Source of the DNA: Bog-950 sp964620645
GTDB taxonomy: Bacteria > Bacteroidota > Bacteroidia > Chitinophagales > LD1
Assembly (NCBI GenBank): GCA_964620645.1
Contig: CAZUHU010000228.1
Span: forward strand, 1-5,544
DNA length: 5,544 nt
Direction of reading: 5' to 3'
The position numbers and the translations under genes were made by a program. The notes below the pieces were generated by a model. It saw only the letters and a program-made list of their open reading frames with translations. It did not search any database and had not been told where the DNA came from. Positions within the stretch are counted from its first letter, which is position 1; each line of letters begins with the position of its first letter. Of this stretch, positions 1 through 5,544 are shown piece by piece.

Positions 1-1528
1 TATCGCCGTCAATTGGTGCGTGCAATACACGGTCCAGCGCGATACCCGGTTTTTCAGGCACCAACTTAGCCAGGCCGTTAGATTCAGTTAGCGGCAAATC
101 CAACACACGGGCAACGTCTTTAATGCTCATTTTTGCTGCCATGGTGCCGTAGGTTACAATTTGGGCTACCTGCTGTTTGGTGTATTTATTTACAACGTAG
201 TCAATAACCTTATCGCGGCCCTCATCATCAAAGTCGGTATCTATATCCGGCATGCTCTTACGGTCAGGGTTCAGGAACCTTTCGAACAGGAGGTTGTAAG
301 CGATAGGGTCAATATTAGTGATGCCAATACAATAGGCTACCACGCTACCTGCGGCTGAGCCACGGCCGGGGCCTACCATTACTCCTAAGTCGCGGCCTGC
401 TTTTATAAAATCGCCTACGATAAGGAAGTAGCCGGCAAAGCCCATTATTTTAATGGTGTTCAATTCAAAATCTATGCGCTCCTGCACTTCGGGTGTGAGG
501 CCGTCCTTATAACGTTGGCGGGCACCTTCCATAGTAAGGTGACGCAAATACTCCCACTGGTTTAGGGTGTCATCCGGGTGTATTTTAAACTCCGAAGGTA
601 TCGGGAAGTTCGGCAGCATAATGTCCTGCTTCAACTTCAGGTGGTCTATTTTACCGATAAGCTCATTGGTGTTATCAATAGCTTCCGGAACCTCTTCAAA
701 CAGCTTACTCATTTCAGCCGTTGTTTTAAAGTAGAACTGGTCGTTATAAAAAGCAAAGCGCTTACCTTTAACTGATACGTCATCATCGCTGAACTCTTTC
801 AGAATTGGCGTGCTCTGCTTCTCGCCGGTGTTTATGCACAGCAAAATATCGTGCGCGTTGGCATCCTGTTGATCAACATAATGCGAATCGTTGGTACAGA
901 TAATTTTAACGTCGTATTCTTTCGCCCAACCTTTAAGCACTTCATTAACCTTTTCCTGCTCCTGCATGCCGTGGCGCTGTAGCTCAATGTAATAGTTTTC
1001 GCGGCCAAACAGATTTAACCACCATTCAAAGGCTTTACGGGCTTCGGCTTCGCCTTTTTTTAAAATAGCCTGCGGCACTTCGGCACCTAAACAACAGGTG
1101 GTGGCTATAAGGTTGTGATGATATTTTTCAACAAGGCTTTTATCAATACGGGGGTACTTGCCGTAAAGGCCCTCGATATAACCCAAGGAACATAGTTTTA
1201 CCAGGTTCTTGTAGCCATCCGCGTTTTTAGCCAACAACAATTGGTGGTAACGGCGGTCCTTTTCTTCCTTAGTGAATTTTTGACGCGTTCTGTCTTCAAC
1301 TAAATAAAACTCGCAGCCTACAATAGGTTTAATTGGGCTGCCATCAGGTAACTTATGTTTGCCTGCTTCTGCCACAAATTCAAATACCCCGAACATGTTG
1401 CCGTGGTCGGTTATGGCCAGGGCCGGCATGCCATCAGCCGCAGCTTTTTTAAACAGCGATGAAATAGGGGCTGCTCCATCCAGTAGAGAGAATTGGGTAT
1501 GCGTATGCAGGTGCGAAAACTTGGACAT
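1..1528 (-). CDS. dnaE: DNA polymerase III subunit alpha, N-terminal part (runs off left edge)
   Basis: This is the catalytic subunit of the replicative DNA polymerase. 509 codons are visible, starting at ATG 1528-1526 and continuously open to the window edge, so the thumb, fingers, third catalytic Asp and C-terminal domains are missing. The N-terminus opens with a PHP domain, HLHTHTQFSLLDG at residues 6-18. Other PHP metal-type positions are D41-H42-G43, E73 (GCEFY), the H137-H138-N139 stretch, NDSHY (residues 213-217) and H226-D227. The polymerase core shows GPGRGSAAGS (386-394 region, ending S395) and PDIDTDF (427-433), which carries the first catalytic aspartates. The PHP ligands are well preserved, unlike the degenerate enterobacterial version, so metal-dependent proofreading activity is possible but inferred. 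The start fits because the family begins directly at this HLH motif. No Shine-Dalgarno is visible, which is normal for this phylum. It is divergent from the CotH gene. Identity is very secure. Confidence 0.97.
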   Translation of the reverse strand, partial: MSKFSHLHTHTQFSLLDGAAPISSLFKKAAADGMPALAITDHGNMFGVFEFVAEAGKHKLPDGSPIKPIVGCEFYLVEDRTRQKFTKEEKDRRYHQLLLAKNADGYKNLVKLCSLGYIEGLYGKYPRIDKSLVEKYHHNLIATTCCLGAEVPQAILKKGEAEARKAFEWWLNLFGRENYYIELQRHGMQEQEKVNEVLKGWAKEYDVKIICTNDSHYVDQQDANAHDILLCINTGEKQSTPILKEFSDDDVSVKGKRFAFYNDQFYFKTTAEMSKLFEEVPEAIDNTNELIGKIDHLKLKQDIMLPNFPIPSEFKIHPDDTLNQWEYLRHLTMEGARQRYKDGLTPEVQERIDFELNTIKIMGFAGYFLIVGDFIKAGRDLGVMVGPGRGSAAGSVVAYCIGITNIDPIAYNLLFERFLNPDRKSMPDIDTDFDDEGRDKVIDYVVNKYTKQQVAQIVTYGTMAAKMSIKDVARVLDLPLTESNGLAKLVPEKPGIALDRVLHAPIDGD

Positions 1529-1728
1529 AATAAACTGTGAAAATTAGGGTGTTGTGCTGTAAAAACAGGCGGCATGAAGATAGCAATTGTGCGGCGTGGA
1601 TTTGTTACGAATATTCAACCGCATTGTGGAAAAACACGTGGCCGCTTTGCTGCTGTGGTTTCCAATGGCTTATGTAAGCGTAATCATTTTAATGCAGCAA
1701 AATAAACTTTTGTTACCTTGTTAAGTCT
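1529..1728. other. Divergent intergenic region between dnaE and the CotH-like gene
   Basis: These 200 bases separate the two divergent starts and must hold their promoters. No gene was found. I could not find a convincing Bacteroidota-type promoter (TTG about 20 nt ahead of TAnnTTTG) for either side. TAATTTTC on the minus strand (1546-1539) and AACTTTTG on the plus strand (1705-1712) each match most of the -7 consensus, but neither has a partner TTG at the right distance and both would leave very short leaders. A short CTGT-AAAA-ACAG inverted repeat lies at 1557-1568, and a longer imperfect one at 1622-1667. Confidence 0.6.
1622..1667. repeat. Imperfect inverted repeat upstream of the CotH-like gene
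   Basis: The left arm CATTGTGGAAAAACAC (1622-1637) can pair imperfectly with GTGGTTTCCAATG (1655-1667). Pairing is CATTG with CAATG, GAAA with TTTC and CAC with GTG, interrupted by small bulges, around a loop of 17 bases. It has no T-tract and lies about 60 nt ahead of the CotH start, so an operator or structured leader is more plausible than a terminator. It could well be chance. Confidence 0.2.
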
Positions 1729-3273
1729 ATGTTAAAACAACCTATGAAAAAGGTTCTACTACTGCTTGTTGTTGGCTTAGTCTCGTTTAACTCGTTCGGT
1801 CAAAATGCGGGCGATAATATTTTTAATACCGGCCAATTGATTCACGAAATCAGGATAAGTTTTGCCACCAATGCCTGGCTTGATACGCTTAAGCAATATT
1901 ATACCCTAGGCAACCAGTTGGATTCTAACATCTACCTTATGGCTACCAGCGTTCAGTTCGATGGTGTTAGCTATGATAGTGTGGGCTGTAAGTTCAAGGG
2001 CAATTCATCTTACAACAACAGTTCTGATAAGAAAAGCTGGAAGCTGGATTTTGAGGAGTTTAAGGCCAACAATGAAATTGACGGGCTTAAACAATTAAAC
2101 CTTAACAACGGGTTTAAAGACCCCACTTTGCTGCGCGAAAAAATTTGCCTTGATTTTTTACGCTATTACGGTTTGCCTGCTCCACGAGCCGATTATGCCA
2201 ACGTTTATGTCAATAACCAGCTTTGGGGATTTTACGTGTTGGTAGAAGAGGTTGATAAGGCTTTTGTAAAAACGCATTTTGGTAATAAGGGTGGAAATTT
2301 GTTTAAAGGCGACCCGCATGGCGATTTGAGATGGAAGGGAGCTAATCCCACGCTCTATTATGCCGATTACGAATTAAAGACAAACGAGGATATTAACGAT
2401 TGGAGTGACCTTTTATGGCTTTTGGATAACATCAATAATACGCCTGCAGGGCAGCAATACCGCGATTCGTTGAACGCTTCCTTTAATACCTCCTCCTTTA
2501 TTAAAAGCTGGGCCACTACCAGCCTTTTTGTAAACCTTGATTCTTATACAGGCAGTGGGCACAACTATTACGTTTATCATAATACAGACTCCAATCGCTT
2601 TGAGTGGATAAACTGGGATGTGAACGAAGCTTTTGGCGTGTTCGTAAACGGCATCCCCACTAATCAATTGGAAACCTTGCCCATGAACTATGTGCCCAAC
2701 CCTCAAACTAACAGGCCACTTACCATGAAGTTGACACAGGATAGCGTTTATTGGAATGAGTTTCAAAATTGTGTTTGCAATGCTTTGAATGATTATTTCA
2801 ACCCAATTAACATGGGATACGTAATAGACTCTCTACATAACCGCATTAAAACAGACGCCTATGCAGACCCCCGGAAATTTTTCCCTAACAATCAATTTGA
2901 TTCAAACATTGATACCGACCTGGGAAATACTTTTGGTTTAAAACCTTTTGTACAAGCGCGTTACGATTACCTCACTCAAAAACTGGATTCTTTTAACTGT
3001 ACGCCTCTATTATCAGGAATACAACAACCTGCTGTTGTGCCATTATTGAATGTTTATCCTAATCCTTCAAATAACATATTTACCGTTGAATCGAACCAGG
3101 GGATAAGCTATATCCAGATACTGGATTTGGAAGGGCGGAACGTTTATCAAATAACTTGCAGTGGACTGACAAAGGCCGAGGTAAATTTAATTGGCCTATC
3201 TGCAGGCACTTACTTTTATTTGGTAGAAACAAGGGAGGGAAGTATAGGTAAGGGTAAACTGATTAAGCAATAG
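1729..3273 (+). CDS. Secreted CotH-like kinase family protein with type IX secretion sorting domain
   Basis: Likely an exported protein of the CotH family, whose Bacillus founder is an atypical kinase that phosphorylates spore-coat proteins. The 514 residues hold a signal peptide (K7-K8, hydrophobic 9-18, likely cleavage after SFG at 22-24, leaving Gln first). CotH blocks follow: FKGNSS (89-94), KSWKLDF (102-108), LREK (135-138), LWGFYVLVEEVDK (165-177) and NLFKGD (190-195). D271 in LDSYTGSGHNYY and D297 in INWDVNEAFG (294-303) fall where the family places its catalytic and metal-binding aspartates. Here the usual WDxD reads WDVN. Residues about 438-514 form a type A sorting domain: NVYPNPSNN, then LSAGTYFY, ending GKLIKQ. 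The protein should cross the outer membrane by the type IX system and be released or anchored at the surface. Met6 (position 1744) may be the true start because it gives a tighter signal peptide; neither ATG has a Shine-Dalgarno. The substrate is unknown, since a spore coat is not expected here. Confidence 0.9.
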   Translation: MLKQPMKKVLLLLVVGLVSFNSFGQNAGDNIFNTGQLIHEIRISFATNAWLDTLKQYYTLGNQLDSNIYLMATSVQFDGVSYDSVGCKFKGNSSYNNSSDKKSWKLDFEEFKANNEIDGLKQLNLNNGFKDPTLLREKICLDFLRYYGLPAPRADYANVYVNNQLWGFYVLVEEVDKAFVKTHFGNKGGNLFKGDPHGDLRWKGANPTLYYADYELKTNEDINDWSDLLWLLDNINNTPAGQQYRDSLNASFNTSSFIKSWATTSLFVNLDSYTGSGHNYYVYHNTDSNRFEWINWDVNEAFGVFVNGIPTNQLETLPMNYVPNPQTNRPLTMKLTQDSVYWNEFQNCVCNALNDYFNPINMGYVIDSLHNRIKTDAYADPRKFFPNNQFDSNIDTDLGNTFGLKPFVQARYDYLTQKLDSFNCTPLLSGIQQPAVVPLLNVYPNPSNNIFTVESNQGISYIQILDLEGRNVYQITCSGLTKAEVNLIGLSAGTYFYLVETREGSIGKGKLIKQ

Positions 3274-3275
3274 GG

Positions 3276-3614
3276 CTATCCGCCTTTGCGTTTGGTTTTA
3301 TATCCCATTTTTGTGAGTAGCGTAATTACTTTCTCGCGTTGCTCCCCTTGTATAATTATAACTCCATCCTTTACGCTGCCACCAGTGCCGCATTTGGTTT
3401 TAAGCTCTTTCCCCAATGCCTCCAGTTCCGCTTCGGGGCCAATAAAATTTTCAACTATAGTAGCCACTTTGCCCCCTTTTAGTCTTTCAAGCGCTATATA
3501 CAGGGTTTGTTTACCGGGCTCAACACTCTCAGTTGTTTCGTCGTTAGTTTCAAACTTATAGTCGGGATTGGTGGAGTAAACCACGCCGTCTTTACTATCT
3601 TTTTTCTTGCTCAT
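3276..3614 (-). CDS. SUI1/eIF1-like translation factor (YciH family)
   Basis: A 112-residue protein of the SUI1 family, the bacterial relatives of eukaryotic eIF1, which monitors start-codon choice on the small ribosomal subunit. The first ~33 residues are charged, low-complexity and probably flexible (MSKKKDSKDG, then acidic and Thr-rich). The SUI1 fold occupies about 35-110, with LERLKGGKVATIVENF (42-57), the diagnostic CGTGGSVKDG (75-84) and IIIQGEQREKV (86-96), and a basic tail KTKRKGG. Length is normal for the family. Its ATG lies 2 nt after the stop of the lipid-kinase gene, with no Shine-Dalgarno of its own, which suggests translational coupling. Its stop is 2 nt from the stop of the convergent CotH gene. 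Family assignment is firm. The physiological role of bacterial SUI1 proteins is not well settled. Confidence 0.93.
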   Translation of the reverse strand: MSKKKDSKDGVVYSTNPDYKFETNDETTESVEPGKQTLYIALERLKGGKVATIVENFIGPEAELEALGKELKTKCGTGGSVKDGVIIIQGEQREKVITLLTKMGYKTKRKGG

Positions 3615-3616
3615 AG

Positions 3617-4264
3617 CTAGTAAGCATTTAAATCTGTAGGAACAATTACGTTAATGCACTGCGGCACTATTTCAAAAGTTACATCATCATGATAAATAAC
3701 CGAATCGCCGTCAAACTGGTAAACCATTTTCTTTGAACCGTGAATAGTGATTTTTTTTGCGCGGTATGATTCAGCTTCTTTAATTAAGTCGGCACGTTTC
3801 ATCATCAGGCAGCCCACTATGTAAAACATTTTCCATAATGGAAAACGGTTAAGCACAATTACGTCCATAACACCATCCTTCATGCTTGTGAATGGAAATA
3901 CGCCGAAGTCGTAGCCATACTGATTGGCATTAAAGGTGGTAAAAAGAAAAAAACTGCGTTCAATGATTACATCGTCAATTTCCACTTTGGCATCAAAGGG
4001 CTGGAAGTAAAACAGCATTTCTTTGATAACCGCCCAGGCATAAGATGCCAACCCGCGTATAGTGTGGTGATGGAAGCGCCTGGCAACAGAGGAGTCTATA
4101 CCAAACCCCGCATTGCTTACAACATACCTAACGTTCGATTTTATCAAATCCAGCTTAACCGCTTTACCGGTATTTAAAACTTCTATGGATTTTTCAGCAT
4201 TGCGGGGGGGGGATGCGCAGGTGCGTGGCAAAGCCATTGCCTGAACCATAGGGTATAATGCCAA
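3617..4264 (-). CDS. Lipid kinase C-terminal fragment (lipid-binding half)
   Basis: This open frame of 215 codons carries the C-terminal beta-sandwich domain of the same kinase. Its first 21 codons (MALYPMVQAM...) are an out-of-frame reading of the N-terminal domain, so the ATG at 4264 is probably not a real start. Family similarity begins at N22 (position 4201) with NAEKSIEVLNTG. It continues through NAGFGID (51-57), RGLASYAW, DGVMD (130-134) and FDGD (184-187), the last two being typical of the DAGK/YegS C-terminal domain. The frame is then intact to the stop at 3617-3619, even across an A8 run at 3758-3751. If the frame is restored these residues are numbered 88 higher. Confidence 0.6.
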   Translation of the reverse strand: MALYPMVQAMALPRTCASPPRNAEKSIEVLNTGKAVKLDLIKSNVRYVVSNAGFGIDSSVARRFHHHTIRGLASYAWAVIKEMLFYFQPFDAKVEIDDVIIERSFFLFTTFNANQYGYDFGVFPFTSMKDGVMDVIVLNRFPLWKMFYIVGCLMMKRADLIKEAESYRAKKITIHGSKKMVYQFDGDSVIYHDDVTFEIVPQCINVIVPTDLNAY

Positions 4265-4529
4265 GTGCAGTATTAGGACCTATAAGACTTTGCGCTACTT
4301 CATTAACGCTGCCATCGCCACCAATGGCAACGCAGATGTCGTATCCCTCTTCAACCGCCTGCTGTGCAATTAAGCTGGCGTGCCCTGCATATTGTGTAAA
4401 GCGGATGGTGTAGTCAAACTGAACATAATCCAGGTAGCGGGCAATTTTTTCGGGCACATTCTTCTTTTTGTACACTCCCGAAATGGGATTAATAATGAAC
4501 ATTACCTTCTTCTTATCCTGAACCTGCAT
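4194..4529 (-). CDS. Lipid kinase N-terminal fragment (ATP-binding half)
   Basis: This 111-residue frame holds the nucleotide-binding domain of the lipid kinase. It starts with a basic stretch and the first beta strand (KKKVMFIINPISG, 6-18). The phosphate-binding GGDGSVNEV follows at 70-78, with Ser where Thr is most common. Next is GSGNGF (95-100), then HLRI (103-106), where the genuine family sequence should continue. Instead it reads three prolines and QC from the C9 tract and stops. The ATG at 4529 directly precedes the expected first strand and has no Shine-Dalgarno. Alone the fragment lacks the lipid-binding domain and is unlikely to be an active kinase. Confidence 0.7.
   Translation of the reverse strand: MQVQDKKKVMFIINPISGVYKKKNVPEKIARYLDYVQFDYTIRFTQYAGHASLIAQQAVEEGYDICVAIGGDGSVNEVAQSLIGPNTALGIIPYGSGNGFATHLRIPPPQC
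4204..4212. repeat. Mononucleotide tract G9 (C9 in the sense strand of the lipid kinase)
   Basis: Nine consecutive G on the plus strand, the longest G/C homopolymer in the window, fall exactly where the lipid-kinase reading frame changes. Eight or five C would be in frame; nine is not. Such tracts change length easily by slipped-strand mispairing and are also a classic source of sequencing and assembly length errors. The tract lies just after the GSGNGF motif, so any out-of-frame state cuts the enzyme between its ATP-binding and lipid-binding domains. Confidence 0.95.
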
Positions 4530-4566
4530 GATGTAAATATAAGGACGAATGGAAAAGACTTAAATT

Positions 4567-5427
4567 CTAAAATGCCTTAAGGCTTAAATCAAGGCTGTTG
4601 AAGGTGTGGGTTAAGGCGCCTACAGAAATAAAATCAACTCCCGTTTCAGCATAGCTACGCACAGTTTGCAGGTTGATGCCGCCACTTGCTTCGGTTTCGT
4701 ATTTGCCGTTTACCAATGCAACGGCTTCCTTCATTAACTCAGGAGTAAAGTTATCGAACATGATGCGGGTAACGTTGCCAATGCGCATTACTGCCTTCAC
4801 ATCTTCAATAGTTCGCGCTTCAATTTCTACCTGCAGGTTTAATTGGTTGGCCTGCTGATATTTCTTTACTGCATCAATAGCCTGTTCAATACCGCCGCAG
4901 AAATCAATATGATTGTCTTTAATCATTATCATATCGTATAAACCAAAACGGTGGTTATGTCCGCCACCAATACGAACGGCCCATTTTTCGAAGTGTCTAA
5001 GTGTGGGGGTGGTTTTTCTTGTATCTAAAATGCGGGCTTTAGTGCCTGCTGTTAGTTCAACAAATCTTGAAGTGGTAGTAGCAATGCCACTCATGCGCTG
5101 CATAAAATTCAGAGCCACCCGCTCCGCGCGCAGAATTGATTTTACTTCTCCGTATACTTTAAAGGCTACATCTCCTTTTTTGATGCGCTGACCGTCACTC
5201 AGTATCTTCTCAAATTTTAATGCTGCATCTACCTTTTGAAAAACAGCTTCCGCAAGTTCAACCCCTGCCAATACGCCTTCCGCTTTGCAAAGCAATTGAG
5301 CACGGCCCTCTTTACTATGGGGTATGCAGGCCAGTGAAGTGTGGTCGCCCGTAGGTATGCGCCCGTTAAAGTCAACTATATCTTCTTTTAAGGCTTCTTC
5401 TATACTTCTTTCCATCTCCTTATTCAT
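4567..5427 (-). CDS. nadC: Nicotinate-nucleotide pyrophosphorylase (carboxylating), quinolinate phosphoribosyltransferase
   Basis: Converts quinolinate and PRPP to nicotinate mononucleotide, CO2 and pyrophosphate, the third step of de novo NAD synthesis, in the cytoplasm. The 286 residues match the usual length. An N-terminal alpha/beta sandwich carries EDI (15-17), GDHTS (27-31, normally GDxT) and AEGVLAG (49-55). AERVALNFMQRMSGIAT follows (101-117). The barrel holds the substrate-binding LDTRKTTP (134-141), RIGGGHNHR (152-160), KDNHI (170-174), EIEART (201-206) with E203, MFDNF (223-227) with D225, EASGGI (246-251) and the FISVGALTH region. All key positions appear present. The start at 5427 is used; Met5 is an alternative, but the AAGGAG there abuts its ATG too closely to act as a ribosome site. 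It is the first complete gene of the nadC, lipid kinase, SUI1 run. No nadA or nadB lies in the window. Confidence 0.96.
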   Translation of the reverse strand: MNKEMERSIEEALKEDIVDFNGRIPTGDHTSLACIPHSKEGRAQLLCKAEGVLAGVELAEAVFQKVDAALKFEKILSDGQRIKKGDVAFKVYGEVKSILRAERVALNFMQRMSGIATTTSRFVELTAGTKARILDTRKTTPTLRHFEKWAVRIGGGHNHRFGLYDMIMIKDNHIDFCGGIEQAIDAVKKYQQANQLNLQVEIEARTIEDVKAVMRIGNVTRIMFDNFTPELMKEAVALVNGKYETEASGGINLQTVRSYAETGVDFISVGALTHTFNSLDLSLKAF

Positions 5428-5478
5428 AAACCTGTTTTGCTGAGCGAAATAAGAAGATTTAAATGAAACGGCGGACTG

Positions 5479-5544
5479 CTAATGAATAATGATATGTGTA
5501 CCATCCACCCATTGCCGTGCTTCATTGTCGTAGTAGAGGTACGC
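5479..5544 (-). CDS. C-terminal end of an unrecognised protein (partial, runs off right edge)
   Basis: Reading the minus strand inward from the right edge, 21 codons are open before TAG at 5481-5479. They give a hydrophilic, aromatic-rich tail: AYLYYDNEARQWVDGTHI followed by IIH. The composition looks like real protein, and the gene would lie 51 nt upstream of nadC on the same strand, possibly in the same transcript. I do not recognise the family from so few residues. The opposite strand is also open here (ATG at 5482) but gives a less protein-like sequence. Confidence 0.4.
   Translation of the reverse strand, partial: AYLYYDNEARQWVDGTHIIIH

Larger units (their letters stand above)
3617..4529 (-). 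pseudogene. Diacylglycerol kinase family lipid kinase (YegS/LCB5 type), split by a frameshift in a G9 tract
   Basis: As a whole this locus encodes one soluble lipid kinase of the DAGK catalytic-domain superfamily (DgkB/YegS/sphingosine-kinase-like), which phosphorylates a lipid hydroxyl using ATP. As written, the gene is in two frames: codons 1-111 end at TGA 4196-4194, while the rest of the family match is in the next frame. The break falls at nine consecutive C (sense) at 4212-4204. With eight C the protein reads ...HLRIPPRNAEKSIEVLNTG... and totals about 303 residues, normal for the family. Motifs on both sides are otherwise intact: NPISG, GGDGSVNEV, GSGNGF, then NAGFGID, DGVMD and FDGD. 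Intact motifs argue for a recent or reversible lesion rather than old decay. It sits 37 nt after nadC and 2 nt before the SUI1 gene. Called a pseudogene only in the sense that the frame is broken here; phase variation or a sequencing error are real alternatives. Confidence 0.8.

Noticed and set aside
1064..1070. T7 run in dnaE (sense TTA AAA AAA GGC), resembling a slippery frameshift site
   Set aside because: The DnaE frame is intact on both sides and the essential gene needs no second product here; an A-rich Lys-Lys codon pair explains it.
1539..1546. Possible -7 promoter element TAATTTTC (minus strand) for dnaE
   Set aside because: The last base is wrong, no TTG lies at the right distance, and the start site would be almost on the ATG.
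1557..1568. CTGT-AAAA-ACAG inverted repeat resembling a small operator
   Set aside because: Four-base arms occur by chance, and it does not match an operator pattern I can name for this phylum.
1705..1712. Possible -7 promoter element AACTTTTG before the CotH-like gene
   Set aside because: Only a partial match to TAnnTTTG, no TTG at the -33 distance, and it would leave a leader of about ten nucleotides.
2413..2766. 117-codon minus-strand open frame inside the CotH-like gene
   Set aside because: It lies wholly antisense to a well-supported gene, resembles no family and looks like a reading shadow.
3751..3758. T8 run (A8 in sense) in the lipid kinase as a second slippage site
   Set aside because: The reading frame and family similarity continue unbroken to the stop codon, so there is no sign of a shift here.
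4534..4541. TATATTTA on the minus strand just before the lipid kinase start, resembling a promoter
   Set aside because: No upstream TTG partner and transcription would begin at the ATG itself; read-through from nadC is simpler.
5482..5544. Plus-strand open frame starting ATG at 5482 at the right edge
   Set aside because: No ribosome site or promoter, a Cys- and Val-rich unlikely sequence, and the opposite-strand reading looks more like real protein.

Overview
The window looks like a chromosomal stretch from a member of the Bacteroidota. The clearest sign is a secreted protein ending in a type IX secretion (Por) type A sorting domain, a system confined to that phylum. The general lack of Shine-Dalgarno sequences ahead of the genes and the flavour of the DnaE, NadC and lipid-kinase sequences agree. 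A Chitinophagia/Sphingobacteriia-like member is a guess from sequence flavour only.

Layout. (1) Positions 1-1528, minus strand: the N-terminal 509 codons of the replicative DNA polymerase III alpha subunit (dnaE), running off the left edge. It has a metal-ligand-rich PHP domain and the first catalytic aspartates of the polymerase. (2) 1529-1728: a divergent intergenic region with no recognised gene and only a weak imperfect inverted repeat. (3) 1729-3273, plus strand: an exported CotH-like (spore-coat kinase family) protein with a signal peptide and a C-terminal sorting domain. (4) 3276-5427, minus strand: a compact three-gene run, transcribed nadC, then a YegS/LCB5-type lipid (diacylglycerol) kinase, then a SUI1/eIF1-like factor. 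(5) 5428-5481: a short spacer. (6) 5479-5544: the apparent C-terminal end of an unrecognised minus-strand gene that continues past the right edge.

How they fit together. dnaE is replication housekeeping and nadC is the quinolinate step of de novo NAD synthesis. The lipid kinase and SUI1 genes sit so close (2-nt gap) that coupled translation is likely. The CotH gene converges on SUI1 with only 2 nt between the stop codons.

The most notable feature is a run of nine G (nine C in the sense strand) at 4204-4212 inside the lipid-kinase gene. It puts the N-terminal ATP-binding part and the C-terminal lipid-binding part in different frames. Dropping one base restores a continuous protein of about 303 residues. 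This could be a pseudogene, a phase-variable on/off switch, programmed slippage or a sequencing error, and the window alone cannot decide. I saw no CRISPR, insertion sequence, tRNA or rRNA, and no convincing new multi-gene system.
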